Positions 10,580-19,155 of a stretch of DNA of 33,328 bases are shown here, piece by piece. This DNA comes from an uncultured Prevotellaceae bacterium (GTDB lineage: Bacteria; Bacteroidota; Bacteroidia; Bacteroidales; Bacteroidaceae). Position 1 is the first letter of the stretch, and every line of letters starts with the position of its first letter. The notes below the pieces were generated by a model. The model was not told the DNA's origin and searched no databases. It saw nothing but the letters and a program-made list of their open reading frames with translations. Made by a program: the position numbers and the translations under genes. The stretch spans positions 1 through 33,328 of the forward strand of contig CACXSA010000041.1 of the NCBI GenBank assembly GCA_902770195.1. The letters are read 5' to 3'.

Positions 10580-12405
10580 AAGATTTTATGCAAGTGTTGA
10601 GGCGGTTTGTGACGCCATATAAGAAGTATGTCGCACTTTCGATAGTTTTTAATATCTTGTCGGCTTTGCTCAATATTTTCTCTTTTGCAGCATTGATACC
10701 TATCTTACAGATTTTGTTCAAGACGGGCGATCAAGTAATAGTTACCTCTTTGATGGAGTGGAGCGAAGGCAGTTTCAAGGATGTCCTTATAAATAATATC
10801 TACTATTACATCAATTATTATATTTCAGATGTAGGATCAACCACGACACTGTTATTTATAGGTGTTTTCTTGATTCTTGCTACTCTGCTGAAAACATTTG
10901 CTTATTTCCTCGCGTCTTCCAGTGTGGTTCCTATCAGAACTGGCGTCGTTCGCGATATGCGTAATCAGTTGTATAATAAGATAGTCAGCCTCCCTTTGGG
11001 TTTCTTTACCGAAGAGCGAAAAGGCGATATCATTGCACGTATGACTGGTGATGTGCAGGAGGTTGAAACCAGTATAATGTCGTCACTTGACTTGATGTTC
11101 AAGAATCCGATATTGATTATCTCTTATTTTGCAACATTGATAGTTATCTCGTGGCAACTCACCCTTTTCTCGGTGATTATTATTCCTCTTATTGGATGGT
11201 TCATGGGTTGGATTGGTCGTAAATTAAAAGCACAAAGTATTAAGGCGCAGTCTTTATGGAGTGACACTATGAGTGTGGTGGATGAGACTTTAAGTGGACT
11301 ACGTATCATCAAGGCATTCTGTGCCGAAGACAAGATGCGTAATAAGTTTAATAATATTAACTCTACCTATCGTAATGATATCATGCGGGTGAATATTCGT
11401 CAGAATATCGGACATCCTCTGTCAGAGTTCTTGGGCACTTGTATGATTGTCATTGTTTTGTGGTTTGGTGGTGTGTTGGTATTAAATAATCATAGTCTTT
11501 CAGGTCCTACCTTCATCTATTATATGGTGATACTCTATAGTATTATTAACCCGCTGAAGGAAGTGTCCAAGGTTGGTTATAATATTCCCAAAGGACTTGC
11601 ATCCATGGAACGTATTGACAAGATTCTGTTGGCAGAGAATACGATAAAGGAACCCAAACAACCTAAACAGCTGGCTTCTTTCAAGCACCAGATAGAGTTC
11701 CGTGATGTATCCTTCCGATACGGAGAGACCTGGATACTTCGGCATATTAATCTGGTTATTCCCAAGGGAAAGACCATTGCTATTGTAGGCCAGTCGGGTT
11801 CTGGTAAGTCGACAATGGTTGATTTGATTCCTCGCTATTATGATGTGCAGGAAGGAGAGGTTCTCATTGATGGTATTAACGTCAAGGACTTGGGTATTCA
11901 AGATTTGCGGCAGTTGATAGGTAATGTAAACCAAGAGGCCATTCTTTTCAACGATACCTTCCGCAACAACATTTCTTTTGGTGTCGAGAGTGCCACTAAC
12001 GAGCAAATAGCCGAGGCTGCCAAAATAGCCAATGCCTATGACTTCATTATGCAGAGCGAACACCAGTTTGAAACCAACATCGGAGATCGAGGCGGTCGCC
12101 TCTCTGGTGGTCAGCGTCAGCGTGTCAGCATAGCCCGAGCTATCCTGAAGAATCCTCCGATTTTGATTCTTGACGAGGCAACTTCTGCTCTCGATACAGA
12201 GAGTGAGCGTCTTGTCCAAGACGCTTTGGAGCGACTGATGAAGACCCGCACCACTGTTGCCATTGCCCACCGCCTCTCGACCATCAAGAATGCCGATGAA
12301 ATCTGCGTGCTGCACGAAGGACAGATAGTCGAGCGTGGCACTCATGATGAACTGCTCAATATTGATGGCTACTATAAGAAGTTAAACGATATGCAGAGCT
12401 TATAG
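10576..12405 (+). CDS. MsbA-like ABC transporter, fused permease and ATPase
   Basis: This is a half-size ABC exporter of 609 residues, a type that flips lipids such as lipid A or lipid-linked oligosaccharides, or exports drugs or peptides. The N-terminal two thirds hold about six membrane segments. The ATPase domain has Walker A GQSGSGKST, the Q-loop region, the signature LSGGQRQR, Walker B ILILDEATSALD and the H-loop IAHRLST. The start codon overlaps the miaB stop (ATGA), and AGGAGAG lies about 6 bases upstream, an unusually clear Shine-Dalgarno site for this group, so translation is probably coupled. Nearby envelope genes make lipid or lipid-glycan export the best guess. The substrate cannot be read from the sequence, so I do not assign msbA. 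Confidence 0.93.
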   Translation: MKDFMQVLRRFVTPYKKYVALSIVFNILSALLNIFSFAALIPILQILFKTGDQVIVTSLMEWSEGSFKDVLINNIYYYINYYISDVGSTTTLLFIGVFLILATLLKTFAYFLASSSVVPIRTGVVRDMRNQLYNKIVSLPLGFFTEERKGDIIARMTGDVQEVETSIMSSLDLMFKNPILIISYFATLIVISWQLTLFSVIIIPLIGWFMGWIGRKLKAQSIKAQSLWSDTMSVVDETLSGLRIIKAFCAEDKMRNKFNNINSTYRNDIMRVNIRQNIGHPLSEFLGTCMIVIVLWFGGVLVLNNHSLSGPTFIYYMVILYSIINPLKEVSKVGYNIPKGLASMERIDKILLAENTIKEPKQPKQLASFKHQIEFRDVSFRYGETWILRHINLVIPKGKTIAIVGQSGSGKSTMVDLIPRYYDVQEGEVLIDGINVKDLGIQDLRQLIGNVNQEAILFNDTFRNNISFGVESATNEQIAEAAKIANAYDFIMQSEHQFETNIGDRGGRLSGGQRQRVSIARAILKNPPILILDEATSALDTESERLVQDALERLMKTRTTVAIAHRLSTIKNADEICVLHEGQIVERGTHDELLNIDGYYKKLNDMQSL

Positions 12406-12447
12406 TGGCTTGTTTCACCAGGTAGCCTCAAAAGACCTCGATAAGCG

Positions 12448-14287
12448 ATGAAACAGGTATTGAACAGATTATATTCCCCCCTCTTGGCAGTTCTCTGGAA
12501 CTTGCTATTGGTTTACTTTGTTTACCAAATAGCCCGATTGGAGTATTATGTTGAAAACAGGGACTATCTCTCCTATACATGGGATATTTTCCAAGGAGGA
12601 TTGCTCTTTGATACATCTGCCATTCTCTATACCAATGCGCTCTATGTTGTAATGATGCTTTTCCCTTTGCATTGGAAAGAGAACAAAATATATCATAAGG
12701 TGTGCCAATGGTTGTTTGTCGTTGTAAACAGCATTACTTTTGCCATAAATCTGGCAGACTCTGTTTATTTCCGTTATACCATGCGTCGCACAACGACTAC
12801 TGTCTTTGAGGAATTCTCCAATGAAGGCAATTTGGGCAGTATCATAGGTACGGAATTCTTAAACCATTGGTATCTAGTATTGCTTTTTGCATTAGTTGTA
12901 TTCCTCCTTTGGCGCTGTTATGTGGAACCCTCTATCAATAGCCATTCGTTGAAGTGGTGGCGCTATGATGTGGCTTGCTTGCTGTCGTTATTGCTTTTTG
13001 CACCCTTCTGTGTAGCGGGAATGCGAGGGGGCTTTACAACAGCCGTTCGTCCTATCACCATCTCGAATGCTAATCAGTATGCCAGTCGCCCTGTTGATGC
13101 GGCTTTGGCATTAAATACGCCTTTTGCCCTGATTCGCTCCATCGGCAAGAATGTTTTTGTGGTGCCCCACTATTTTAGTGACGAAAAAGCGTTAGCGTCT
13201 ATGTATACTCCCATCCATACTCCTAACGACAGTGCGGCGGTAGTGAAGAAGAATGTGGTGGTGCTGATTGTGGAAAGTTTCGGACGCGAGTATATAGGTG
13301 CTTTGAATAAAGACTTAGAGGGTGGGAAGTGGAATGCCCAGCGTTTTGTCGAGCATTCCTATGTTCGTCGAGCCGTTTATCCTCACTCCGTCATCCATGA
13401 ACGATTATACAGGTTTGGCAGGCATCTTGGGACAAGAAGGGTATGAAACAGCCTTCTTCCATGGAGCCCAGAATGGCTCAATGGGCTTTCAGGCTTTTGC
13501 CAAAAAGACCGGCTTTCAGCATTATTTTGGTCGAACGGAATATGAGGCAGCCAAAGGTACCGACGATTTTGACGGAACGTGGGCTATTTGGGATGAACCT
13601 TTCTTACAGTATTATGCCGAGGAGATGGGACAGATGAAACAACCCTTCATGACAGCAGTCTTTACGGCATCCAGTCACCATCCTTTCGTCATCCCTGAGC
13701 AATACAAGCAGCAATTTCCAGAAGGGAAACTTGAAATACAGAAGTGCATCCGCTATACCGATATGGCAATAGGCAAGTTCTTCGAAACCGCCAGCAAACA
13801 ACCTTGGTTCGAGAACACCATTTTCGTACTTACCAGTGATCATACCAATATGAGTAATCATGATTACTACCAAACCGATTTGGGAGGTTTCTGTTCACCT
13901 ATTATTATATATGAGCCCAGCCATCCAGAAGGACAGGTGATAGACAAGATTGCCCAGCACATAGATATCCTGCCTACCGTTTTGAGTATGCTTGGCTATC
14001 AGAAGCCTTATTTTGGTTTTGGTATAGATTTGCTGAATACTCCTTCAGAAGATACTTGGGCTGTCAATTATCTGAGTGGTATCTACCAGTATGTGAAACA
14101 TGGTTATGTGCTCCAGTTTGACGGACAGAAATCTAAAGCGTTATATGCCCTTTCCGACTCCTTGATGCAGCACAATCTCATACATCAGCCGTCAACCGTC
14201 AGCCATCAGTCACAGATGGAGCATGAACTGAAAGCCATCATCCAACAATATATGGAGCGGATGACACAGAATCGTTTGATGCCTTAA
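12448..14287 (+). pseudogene. LTA synthase/sulfatase-fold envelope enzyme, broken by an internal deletion and frameshift
   Basis: Two frames make up one gene. Frame 1 (12448 to about 13330) encodes several N-terminal membrane segments and then KKNVVVLIVESFGREYIGALNKDLEGGK, whose Glu is the first metal ligand of the alkaline phosphatase-like fold. Frame 2 resumes at about 13322-13335 with GMPSVLSSIPMFVEPF and runs to the stop, with TASSHHPF and TSDHTNMSNHD carrying further metal ligands. Relatives have about 28-30 residues between GGK and GMPSVL, including the segment with the catalytic Ser/Thr; these are missing. The missing length must be 2 modulo 3, for example 83, 86 or 89 bases. Such enzymes transfer phosphoglycerol or phosphoethanolamine to surface lipids or glycans. 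As sequenced it cannot work. Assembly error is possible. It follows the ABC transporter by 42 bases. Confidence 0.85.
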
Positions 14288-14299
14288 AGAGCGCTTGAC

Positions 14300-15265
14300 T
14301 CAATTCTCCCCCTTCGCTATCACCTTCCCATCAATGACCTCGAAACGTTCGTTGAATTCCTCTCGGGTACGTGACCACCGCTTGTGGCTCCACAGCCAGA
14401 ACTCTGGAGCTCGCTGGATGCTTGCTTCCAACATCTGGTAGTAGATGTCTGTCAACTTGAATTCTGGCATTTGTTGAGGCTCACGGGTAATGAGCTTGAA
14501 CTCTGCCTCATAATAACCGCGACGGAGACGGCGTACGTCCAGATAGAAAACAGCGTGGTTCATCCTCCTGGCAATGCGCTCGGTACCTGTCAGTACTGGA
14601 GTGTCGTGATGGAGGAAGTCTATCCAGTGGTGGATGTTATTCCAGAAAGGCTTTTGGTCGCTGATGTAGCCAATCACTATAGGTTGGTTCTGATTTTTGT
14701 ATTCTAACACTTTCCGTAAGGTGTCCTGCATAGCAATACACTCAGCCCCCATCCGTTGACGAAGACGGAGAAAAATAAGGTCTGCCACCTGATTCTCCAA
14801 TGGATGGTAAATCTGTCCGCAGTGGGCTTTGGGAGTCACCCAAAGAGGTAGGGATGTTATCCATTCCCAGTTGCAGTAATGACCTAAATAGACAGCACAC
14901 GACTGTCCGCTCTCCACGATTTCATTGACCACCTCGGTGCCTTTGAAAACCAACCGTTTCTTGAGGTTCTTCTTGCTGATAGTCATCAGTTTTACGTTTT
15001 CTGCCAGATAGTCGCCTAAGAAGTGGTAATACCCTCGTTCTATTTGTAGTAATTCATTTTTTGATTTCTCAGGGAATGCACTAGCCAGATTACTCTTGAC
15101 AACCGCTTTCCGATATCCGAATATTTTATAGACGACAAGATAGAGCAAATCACTTAGCAGATAGTGTATCCATAAGGGTAACAATGATAGCAGATACCAA
15201 ACGGTAAGCAACATATAGTATGCTGCTATTTTCAGCGTTCTGTATCGTTCTTTATTATATCCCAT
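14300..15265 (-). CDS. Lipid A biosynthesis (LpxL/HtrB-type) acyltransferase
   Basis: Members of this family add secondary acyl chains to lipid A at the inner face of the cytoplasmic membrane. The 321-residue protein has an N-terminal hydrophobic anchor (residues about 10-50) and the catalytic HX4E motif as His129-x4-Glu134 in LGHYCNWEW. The segment GYISDQKPFWNN fits the family acceptor region, and it ends with FWLWSHKRWSRTREE. Its ATG at 15265 lies inside the end of the upstream GT32 gene (11-base overlap), so translation is likely coupled. Placement with glycosyltransferases fits a role in LPS assembly. Bacteroidetes often carry more than one such enzyme, so the acyl position is not assigned. 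Confidence 0.9.
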   Translation of the reverse strand: MGYNKERYRTLKIAAYYMLLTVWYLLSLLPLWIHYLLSDLLYLVVYKIFGYRKAVVKSNLASAFPEKSKNELLQIERGYYHFLGDYLAENVKLMTISKKNLKKRLVFKGTEVVNEIVESGQSCAVYLGHYCNWEWITSLPLWVTPKAHCGQIYHPLENQVADLIFLRLRQRMGAECIAMQDTLRKVLEYKNQNQPIVIGYISDQKPFWNNIHHWIDFLHHDTPVLTGTERIARRMNHAVFYLDVRRLRRGYYEAEFKLITREPQQMPEFKLTDIYYQMLEASIQRAPEFWLWSHKRWSRTREEFNERFEVIDGKVIAKGEN

Positions 15266-16019
15266 TGGCTCGTTGGTGTTTTTTGCTCATTCCGAAGAAA
15301 AGGCGAATTTTCTCCCAAGGTGTCAAATGCCACGAATGGGCACACATGTGGATGGCATAGCTGTTTTTCGTTACTTCGTGTTTGTTGCCTGCGAAGGTTT
15401 CTGATGGGTAGATGTGTATTCTGCCATGCAGCTGTTGGTCAATATCTTTATATACAAAGCCCTTGCCTTCAGCCACACGGGCATAGATATAGGGCGAAAG
15501 AACATCGGTACGCAACAAACCATCTTCTTTCACGAAGTGCTTGTTTTGATACCAGTCGAGAACTTCTTTAACAAAAGGACTTCCAGCTTCGGCACCCATG
15601 ACGGCAGCTTGTATCTGGATGCCCTCAATGAATACATCTGCCGTTCGATGGCCGTCAGCGTCAATGTATTGTCTCGAACCGCATTTTTCTATTTGTATGG
15701 GATGATATTCCATACTAGAAAAGAAAGAGTTGTCGAGGAAATCATCAAATCTCTTTAGCAGTATGACATCTGAATCCAAATAGATTCCCCCCTCCGTATA
15801 AAGTGCATACATTCGGATATAGTCAGCAGCAAATGCCCATTTGCGGGCTTCGTAGGCTTCCTTAACGTAGGGCACTGAGTTGACATCGAAGTTCTTGGTA
15901 CTCCACCGGATGATTTCATAATCAGGATGTGTCTTCTGCCACGTTTCCATACATTTCCTGATTTTCGCAGGAAACGGGTCGTCGCTCAGCCAACAGTAAT
16001 GAATCTTCTTTGGGATCAT
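15255..16019 (-). CDS. GT32-type glycosyltransferase (DXD sugar-binding family)
   Basis: The 254-residue protein opens with IPKKIHYCWLSDDPFP, the standard start of the Gly_transf_sug/OCH1-like family. It carries the nucleotide-sugar and metal motif D82-S83-D84 in GGIYLDSDV, preceded by FAADYIRMYALYTEGG, a strongly conserved block in the family. The C-terminal AIHMCAHSWH matches the usual His/Trp segment. No signal peptide is visible, so it would act in the cytoplasm on a lipid-linked acceptor. It lies downstream of the GT25-type gene and overlaps the acyltransferase gene, suggesting an LPS-building operon. Donor and acceptor sugars are unknown. Confidence 0.9.
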   Translation of the reverse strand: MIPKKIHYCWLSDDPFPAKIRKCMETWQKTHPDYEIIRWSTKNFDVNSVPYVKEAYEARKWAFAADYIRMYALYTEGGIYLDSDVILLKRFDDFLDNSFFSSMEYHPIQIEKCGSRQYIDADGHRTADVFIEGIQIQAAVMGAEAGSPFVKEVLDWYQNKHFVKEDGLLRTDVLSPYIYARVAEGKGFVYKDIDQQLHGRIHIYPSETFAGNKHEVTKNSYAIHMCAHSWHLTPWEKIRLFFGMSKKHQRANGI

Positions 16020-16025
16020 CTTGAT

Positions 16026-16039
16026 ATAATACGTATTAT
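16026..16039. other. 14-bp perfect palindrome between the GT25 and GT32 genes
   Basis: ATAATACGTATTAT reads the same on both strands and lies 7 bases upstream of the GT32 start codon (16019, - strand). It could be an operator half-site pair or chance in AT-rich DNA. Confidence 0.4.
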
Positions 16040-16057
16040 GGTAAGCAGATTAAACAT

Positions 16058-16771
16058 TTAGCGAAACCAATATAGCAAAAGCTTGTAGTTTTTCTGGAAC
16101 AACCAACTGAGTGCCCTCAAACGCTTTTTGTTTTTTGATAGAGATGAACAGAAGACTCCTGTTGCAGTACCTTGTGTGGCCAGCGTGGGATGACACCAAA
16201 GATAGTTGATGACCTTCTCCTCAATAAGCTGGTAATGATACAAATCTATGGCACGATCGCATTTCTTTGTTTCCAGATGATTAAGAATAGCCTGGGCAGC
16301 TTGTCTGTTAATGAAATAGGCTCCAGACAAGCGGTCTCTATGTCCAGGGTAGAGCATACGTCCTTTCTGACGTTGACTACGGGGGACAAACCAAAGAGGA
16401 CTGTCCTCGTAGGAGATGATAATCTTTTGGTTTTGATAAATTTTATAGTATTCTTCAATACTTTGTTCAAACTGACTATTGAAGTTTTTATGCAATAGGA
16501 TATCATCCTCTAACACCAAAGCTCCTTCAAGTCCCTCTGAAATGATACGCTCATAGGCAAGAAAGTGGGATATGGTACAAAGTGACCGGGGTACTTTACG
16601 CACCATCTCCTCTTGCCCATTTCGTAAATATTTTCCCAAATATGATTCCACCTGAGCCTCATCATTGCCTTCATTGACAATTTCGTAGTCCAAACCGATA
16701 TGGCGTAGCATTCGGTCAACGTGCTCTCCGCGTTCTTTCAGACGGTCTGGGTGTATAACTAATGTCTTCAT
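16058..16771 (-). CDS. GT25-type (LPS) glycosyltransferase
   Basis: This 237-residue protein begins MKTLVIHPDRLKERGEHVDRML, the usual opening of family 25 glycosyltransferases, many of which add galactose or related sugars to LPS. It carries E88-D89-D90 in GALVLEDDILLHKNF, the acidic motif that holds metal and nucleotide sugar. I start it at the ATG at 16771. The frame is open further upstream, but that region is the promoter, and the ATG lies only five bases from a -7 element. It heads a three-gene unit with the GT32 and acyltransferase genes. The short basic end (KKRLRALSWLFQKNYKLLLYW) may attach it to the membrane. Specificity is not known. Confidence 0.85.
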   Translation of the reverse strand: MKTLVIHPDRLKERGEHVDRMLRHIGLDYEIVNEGNDEAQVESYLGKYLRNGQEEMVRKVPRSLCTISHFLAYERIISEGLEGALVLEDDILLHKNFNSQFEQSIEEYYKIYQNQKIIISYEDSPLWFVPRSQRQKGRMLYPGHRDRLSGAYFINRQAAQAILNHLETKKCDRAIDLYHYQLIEEKVINYLWCHPTLATQGTATGVFCSSLSKNKKRLRALSWLFQKNYKLLLYWFR

Positions 16772-16776
16772 AGGCG

Positions 16777-16784
16777 CAAAGGTA
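16777..16784 (-). promoter_or_regulatory. -7 promoter element for the GT25 operon
   Basis: On the - strand the sequence is TACCTTTG, matching the Bacteroidetes TAnnTTTG element, followed by CGCCT and the ATG. No TTTG is visible at the expected -33 distance. Five bases separate the element from the start codon, so the transcript may have almost no leader. Confidence 0.7.
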
Positions 16785-16803
16785 CAAAAATAAATTGTAA
16801 CTC

Positions 16804-16834
16804 TTTGATTTTTCTCACTTATTTTGTATCTTTG
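16804..16834 (+). promoter_or_regulatory. Promoter for the GT90 gene
   Basis: TTTG at 16804-16807 and TATCTTTG at 16827-16834 are separated by 19 bases, an ideal Bacteroidetes promoter. It faces away from the GT25 promoter, and the two -7 elements span only 58 bases. The start codon is 22 bases past the -7 element. Confidence 0.85.
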
Positions 16835-16856
16835 TACGCAAAACGTGCAAAAAGTC

Positions 16857-17852
16857 ATGGACAAAAGAAAGGTTTATTATTTACTACATAACGGGAAGAA
16901 TAGTAACATCAAGTATTACTTTAGGAGTTACCTGCGTGAATATACGCCGAAAATTTTTTCCCGAATGCAGCTGGAACATCTGCTTGGCCAGATTGAAAAA
17001 CGTCATGACAGAAACTACATATACCAACGGGCCAATTATTATTGTAGATTAACAGCTGACAGCCCTATCGATAGAACCCTGTGGCAATCTGAGGCTGTCA
17101 GGTTGAGGAATCAGCCCATGACGGGTCAGTCTTCATACTATCACGACGCCATGGAGATAGCAAGGTATTTTAATGGTAATCTTAATTGGATTCTTGTACC
17201 AGGAGACACCATACATATCCCTACTCTACCATCCATCGTCAAGAGTCGCCCTTTGGTAGAAGGTAATGTCAATTCTGTAGTTCTTAAACTCGACAAAAAC
17301 CGCCATTTCCTTTTTGTCGATGACCATATGTCGTGGCGCGAGAAACGCAATGCTGCCATCTTTCGAGGTGACTTGGGCTTTTACAAGCCAAACCGCGACC
17401 GGTTTATGAGTCGTTGGATGGGACATCCAATGGTAGATGCGGCCTCAACCAATTGTTCTGAGGATCATCCTGAGTGGCAAGGACAGAAACTTACTATCGG
17501 TGAGCATTTAGACTATAAGTTTATCATGTCCCTCGAAGGCAACGATGTGGCATCAAACCTAAAGTGGGTTATGTCGTCAAACTCTATTGCAGTTACGCCA
17601 AAACTGAGGCGTGAGACATGGTTTATGGAGGGTACACTTATTCCTAATTATCATTTTCTAGAGGTACGTGACGATTTCTCTGATTTAGAAGAACGGATAA
17701 CGTACTATATAGAACATCCTGAGGAAGCTGAGGCTATCATCCGCCATGCCCATGAGTATGTAGAGCAGTTCTACGACCAGGAACGTGAGAAATTAATCTC
17801 GCTATTGGTATTAAAAAAGTATTTCGAAGTGACGAATGGGCACTATCAATAA
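16857..17852 (+). CDS. GT90-family (CAP10-like) glycosyltransferase
   Basis: The 331-residue protein matches the bacterial LpsA/CAP10 type of family 90. The segments supporting this are WREKRNAAIFRGDLG, IGEHLDYKFIMSLEGNDVASNLKWVMSSNSIAV and EGTLIPNYHFLEV, followed by a C-terminal helix AEAIIRHAHEYVEQFYD. Such enzymes usually transfer xylose, glucose or mannose onto glycans or capsule. It has no clear membrane segment. The start is the ATG at 16857 (MDKRKVYYLLHNGKN); the frame is open to 16824, but that part is the promoter. It stands alone on the + strand between two - strand operons and ends 30 bases from the converging GT87-like gene. Confidence 0.85.
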   Translation: MDKRKVYYLLHNGKNSNIKYYFRSYLREYTPKIFSRMQLEHLLGQIEKRHDRNYIYQRANYYCRLTADSPIDRTLWQSEAVRLRNQPMTGQSSYYHDAMEIARYFNGNLNWILVPGDTIHIPTLPSIVKSRPLVEGNVNSVVLKLDKNRHFLFVDDHMSWREKRNAAIFRGDLGFYKPNRDRFMSRWMGHPMVDAASTNCSEDHPEWQGQKLTIGEHLDYKFIMSLEGNDVASNLKWVMSSNSIAVTPKLRRETWFMEGTLIPNYHFLEVRDDFSDLEERITYYIEHPEEAEAIIRHAHEYVEQFYDQEREKLISLLVLKKYFEVTNGHYQ

Positions 17853-17882
17853 CTATTAGAAGATGCAATAGGACGTTATTTG

Positions 17883-19130
17883 TCAGGATCTGATAGGCTC
17901 ACGATAATCCTTGGTACACATTTCCCATACCAGTTTGAGCCAGATAATGGTTACTGGCAAGGACTTAAGCGCAAAAGGACGTATACAATAATAACGGACA
18001 TCTCCAGGGAATAGGTCTGTAGGGGACAACGAAGTCAGGATAAAACAGAACACCAATAAAACCAAATCAAGCCTTCCCCGCTTCCAGGGCACAGCAATAT
18101 ACCATATGGCAACACCCAGCATAGATATGATGTAGCTACTGTTTTCAGACCCCGTGCTCAAGATGTTGACAATCATCAGCACTAGTGCCAAGCACATCAA
18201 CTGGAACGAGTGCGCCCTATATTGGTTGAAACGGAGCCAAGGCAGAGCACTATAGATTATGGCTGGGATGATGAGCCACAAATCACTCCATGTTGATACC
18301 CACCAGTTAGTAGCATCGAATTGCTTTCCTGCACTTGCAAAGACCTCGTAGTAGGCTGGAAGTCCAGCTGTGGCGGCATAGCCAATCTTGCGCACCATGC
18401 CTAGCAGGCTAATGTTCTGGAAGTCAGAGAGCATGTTCTCCTGTCCCTTCTCAGCCAGACTCTTGAACCATTCCGCATATTGGTCAGCCACGTATTCGGC
18501 ACCAAAGAACGGCATGGGGAGCGCTATCAGCACAATGGTCCAGAAGACCATCCATAGCGAGAACCTCCACTTGCTGCGAATGAAGAAGAAAAAGGCGAGC
18601 CCTACGATGCCGTATATCTTGACCAACGTGCCTAACACAATCCAAAAGGCGGCCCATATCTCCTTGTTGCGATGGATGGCGGAATAGGTGAGGATTATCA
18701 TAGCTACCGTTGCTACATTGAATTGCGACATACCCAGTGCGTTGAGCATTTCATGGGCAGTAAACCATATCATGAAGACTAGGTTCTTCTTCGGCAGCGT
18801 GCTGTTCTGAATAGCCCACCACAGGAACCAGGCCAGTGCCAAATGCCATAGGAATACGGCAACCCAGATGGAGGGTATTACGGCAAACGGCGCGATAATC
18901 AGAGTAAAGAGGGGACCATAGTGGTACAGGTCTCCGTATTCGTCAGGGTAGGGGACGTAGAGGTTCAGCTGATGGAGCGTATGCCAGAAGGAATATTTGA
19001 AAATCAGGAAATTGTTGAAGTGGTGCATGTGTAAACCGACGGAAATGACAACCATCAGCATCCACAGTGAAAACTGCGTCCATTTGTTGCGCCAGAAAGG
19101 TAATTGAATCAATCGGGATAGTTTGTTCAT
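17883..19130 (-). CDS. GT87-like (DUF2029) polyprenyl-phosphate-dependent membrane glycosyltransferase
   Basis: This 415-residue protein has about ten hydrophobic segments, as in GT-C fold enzymes that use polyprenyl-phosphate sugars on the periplasmic side. The early loop holds PYPDEYGDLYHYGPLFTLIIAPF, resembling the acidic first loop and YxPLF block of the GT87/DUF2029 family. A later loop contains FGAEYVADQYAEWFKSLAEKGQENMLSDFQN, also typical. I start at the ATG at 19130 (MNKLSRLIQLPFWRN); the longer open frame overlaps the upstream gene in another frame and is not expected. It lies 25 bases after the fucosyltransferase-like gene and is likely co-transcribed with it. A second, related protein is the N-terminal part of the fusion at 23961-25868. 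Confidence 0.8.
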   Translation of the reverse strand: MNKLSRLIQLPFWRNKWTQFSLWMLMVVISVGLHMHHFNNFLIFKYSFWHTLHQLNLYVPYPDEYGDLYHYGPLFTLIIAPFAVIPSIWVAVFLWHLALAWFLWWAIQNSTLPKKNLVFMIWFTAHEMLNALGMSQFNVATVAMIILTYSAIHRNKEIWAAFWIVLGTLVKIYGIVGLAFFFFIRSKWRFSLWMVFWTIVLIALPMPFFGAEYVADQYAEWFKSLAEKGQENMLSDFQNISLLGMVRKIGYAATAGLPAYYEVFASAGKQFDATNWWVSTWSDLWLIIPAIIYSALPWLRFNQYRAHSFQLMCLALVLMIVNILSTGSENSSYIISMLGVAIWYIAVPWKRGRLDLVLLVFCFILTSLSPTDLFPGDVRYYCIRPFALKSLPVTIIWLKLVWEMCTKDYREPIRS

Positions 19131-19155
19131 TAGGATTTGATAGTGGTAATGTTTA

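Noticed and set aside
11500-12345. Long open frame on the - strand across the ABC transporter ATPase domain
   Set aside because: It is antisense to a firmly identified ATPase domain, its translation shows no family motif, and it reflects the codon pattern of the real gene.
16824-16856. Upstream TTG start for the GT90 gene
   Set aside because: These codons are the -7 promoter element itself and would be outside the transcript. The same applies to the extended starts of the GT25, GT2 and GtrA-type genes.
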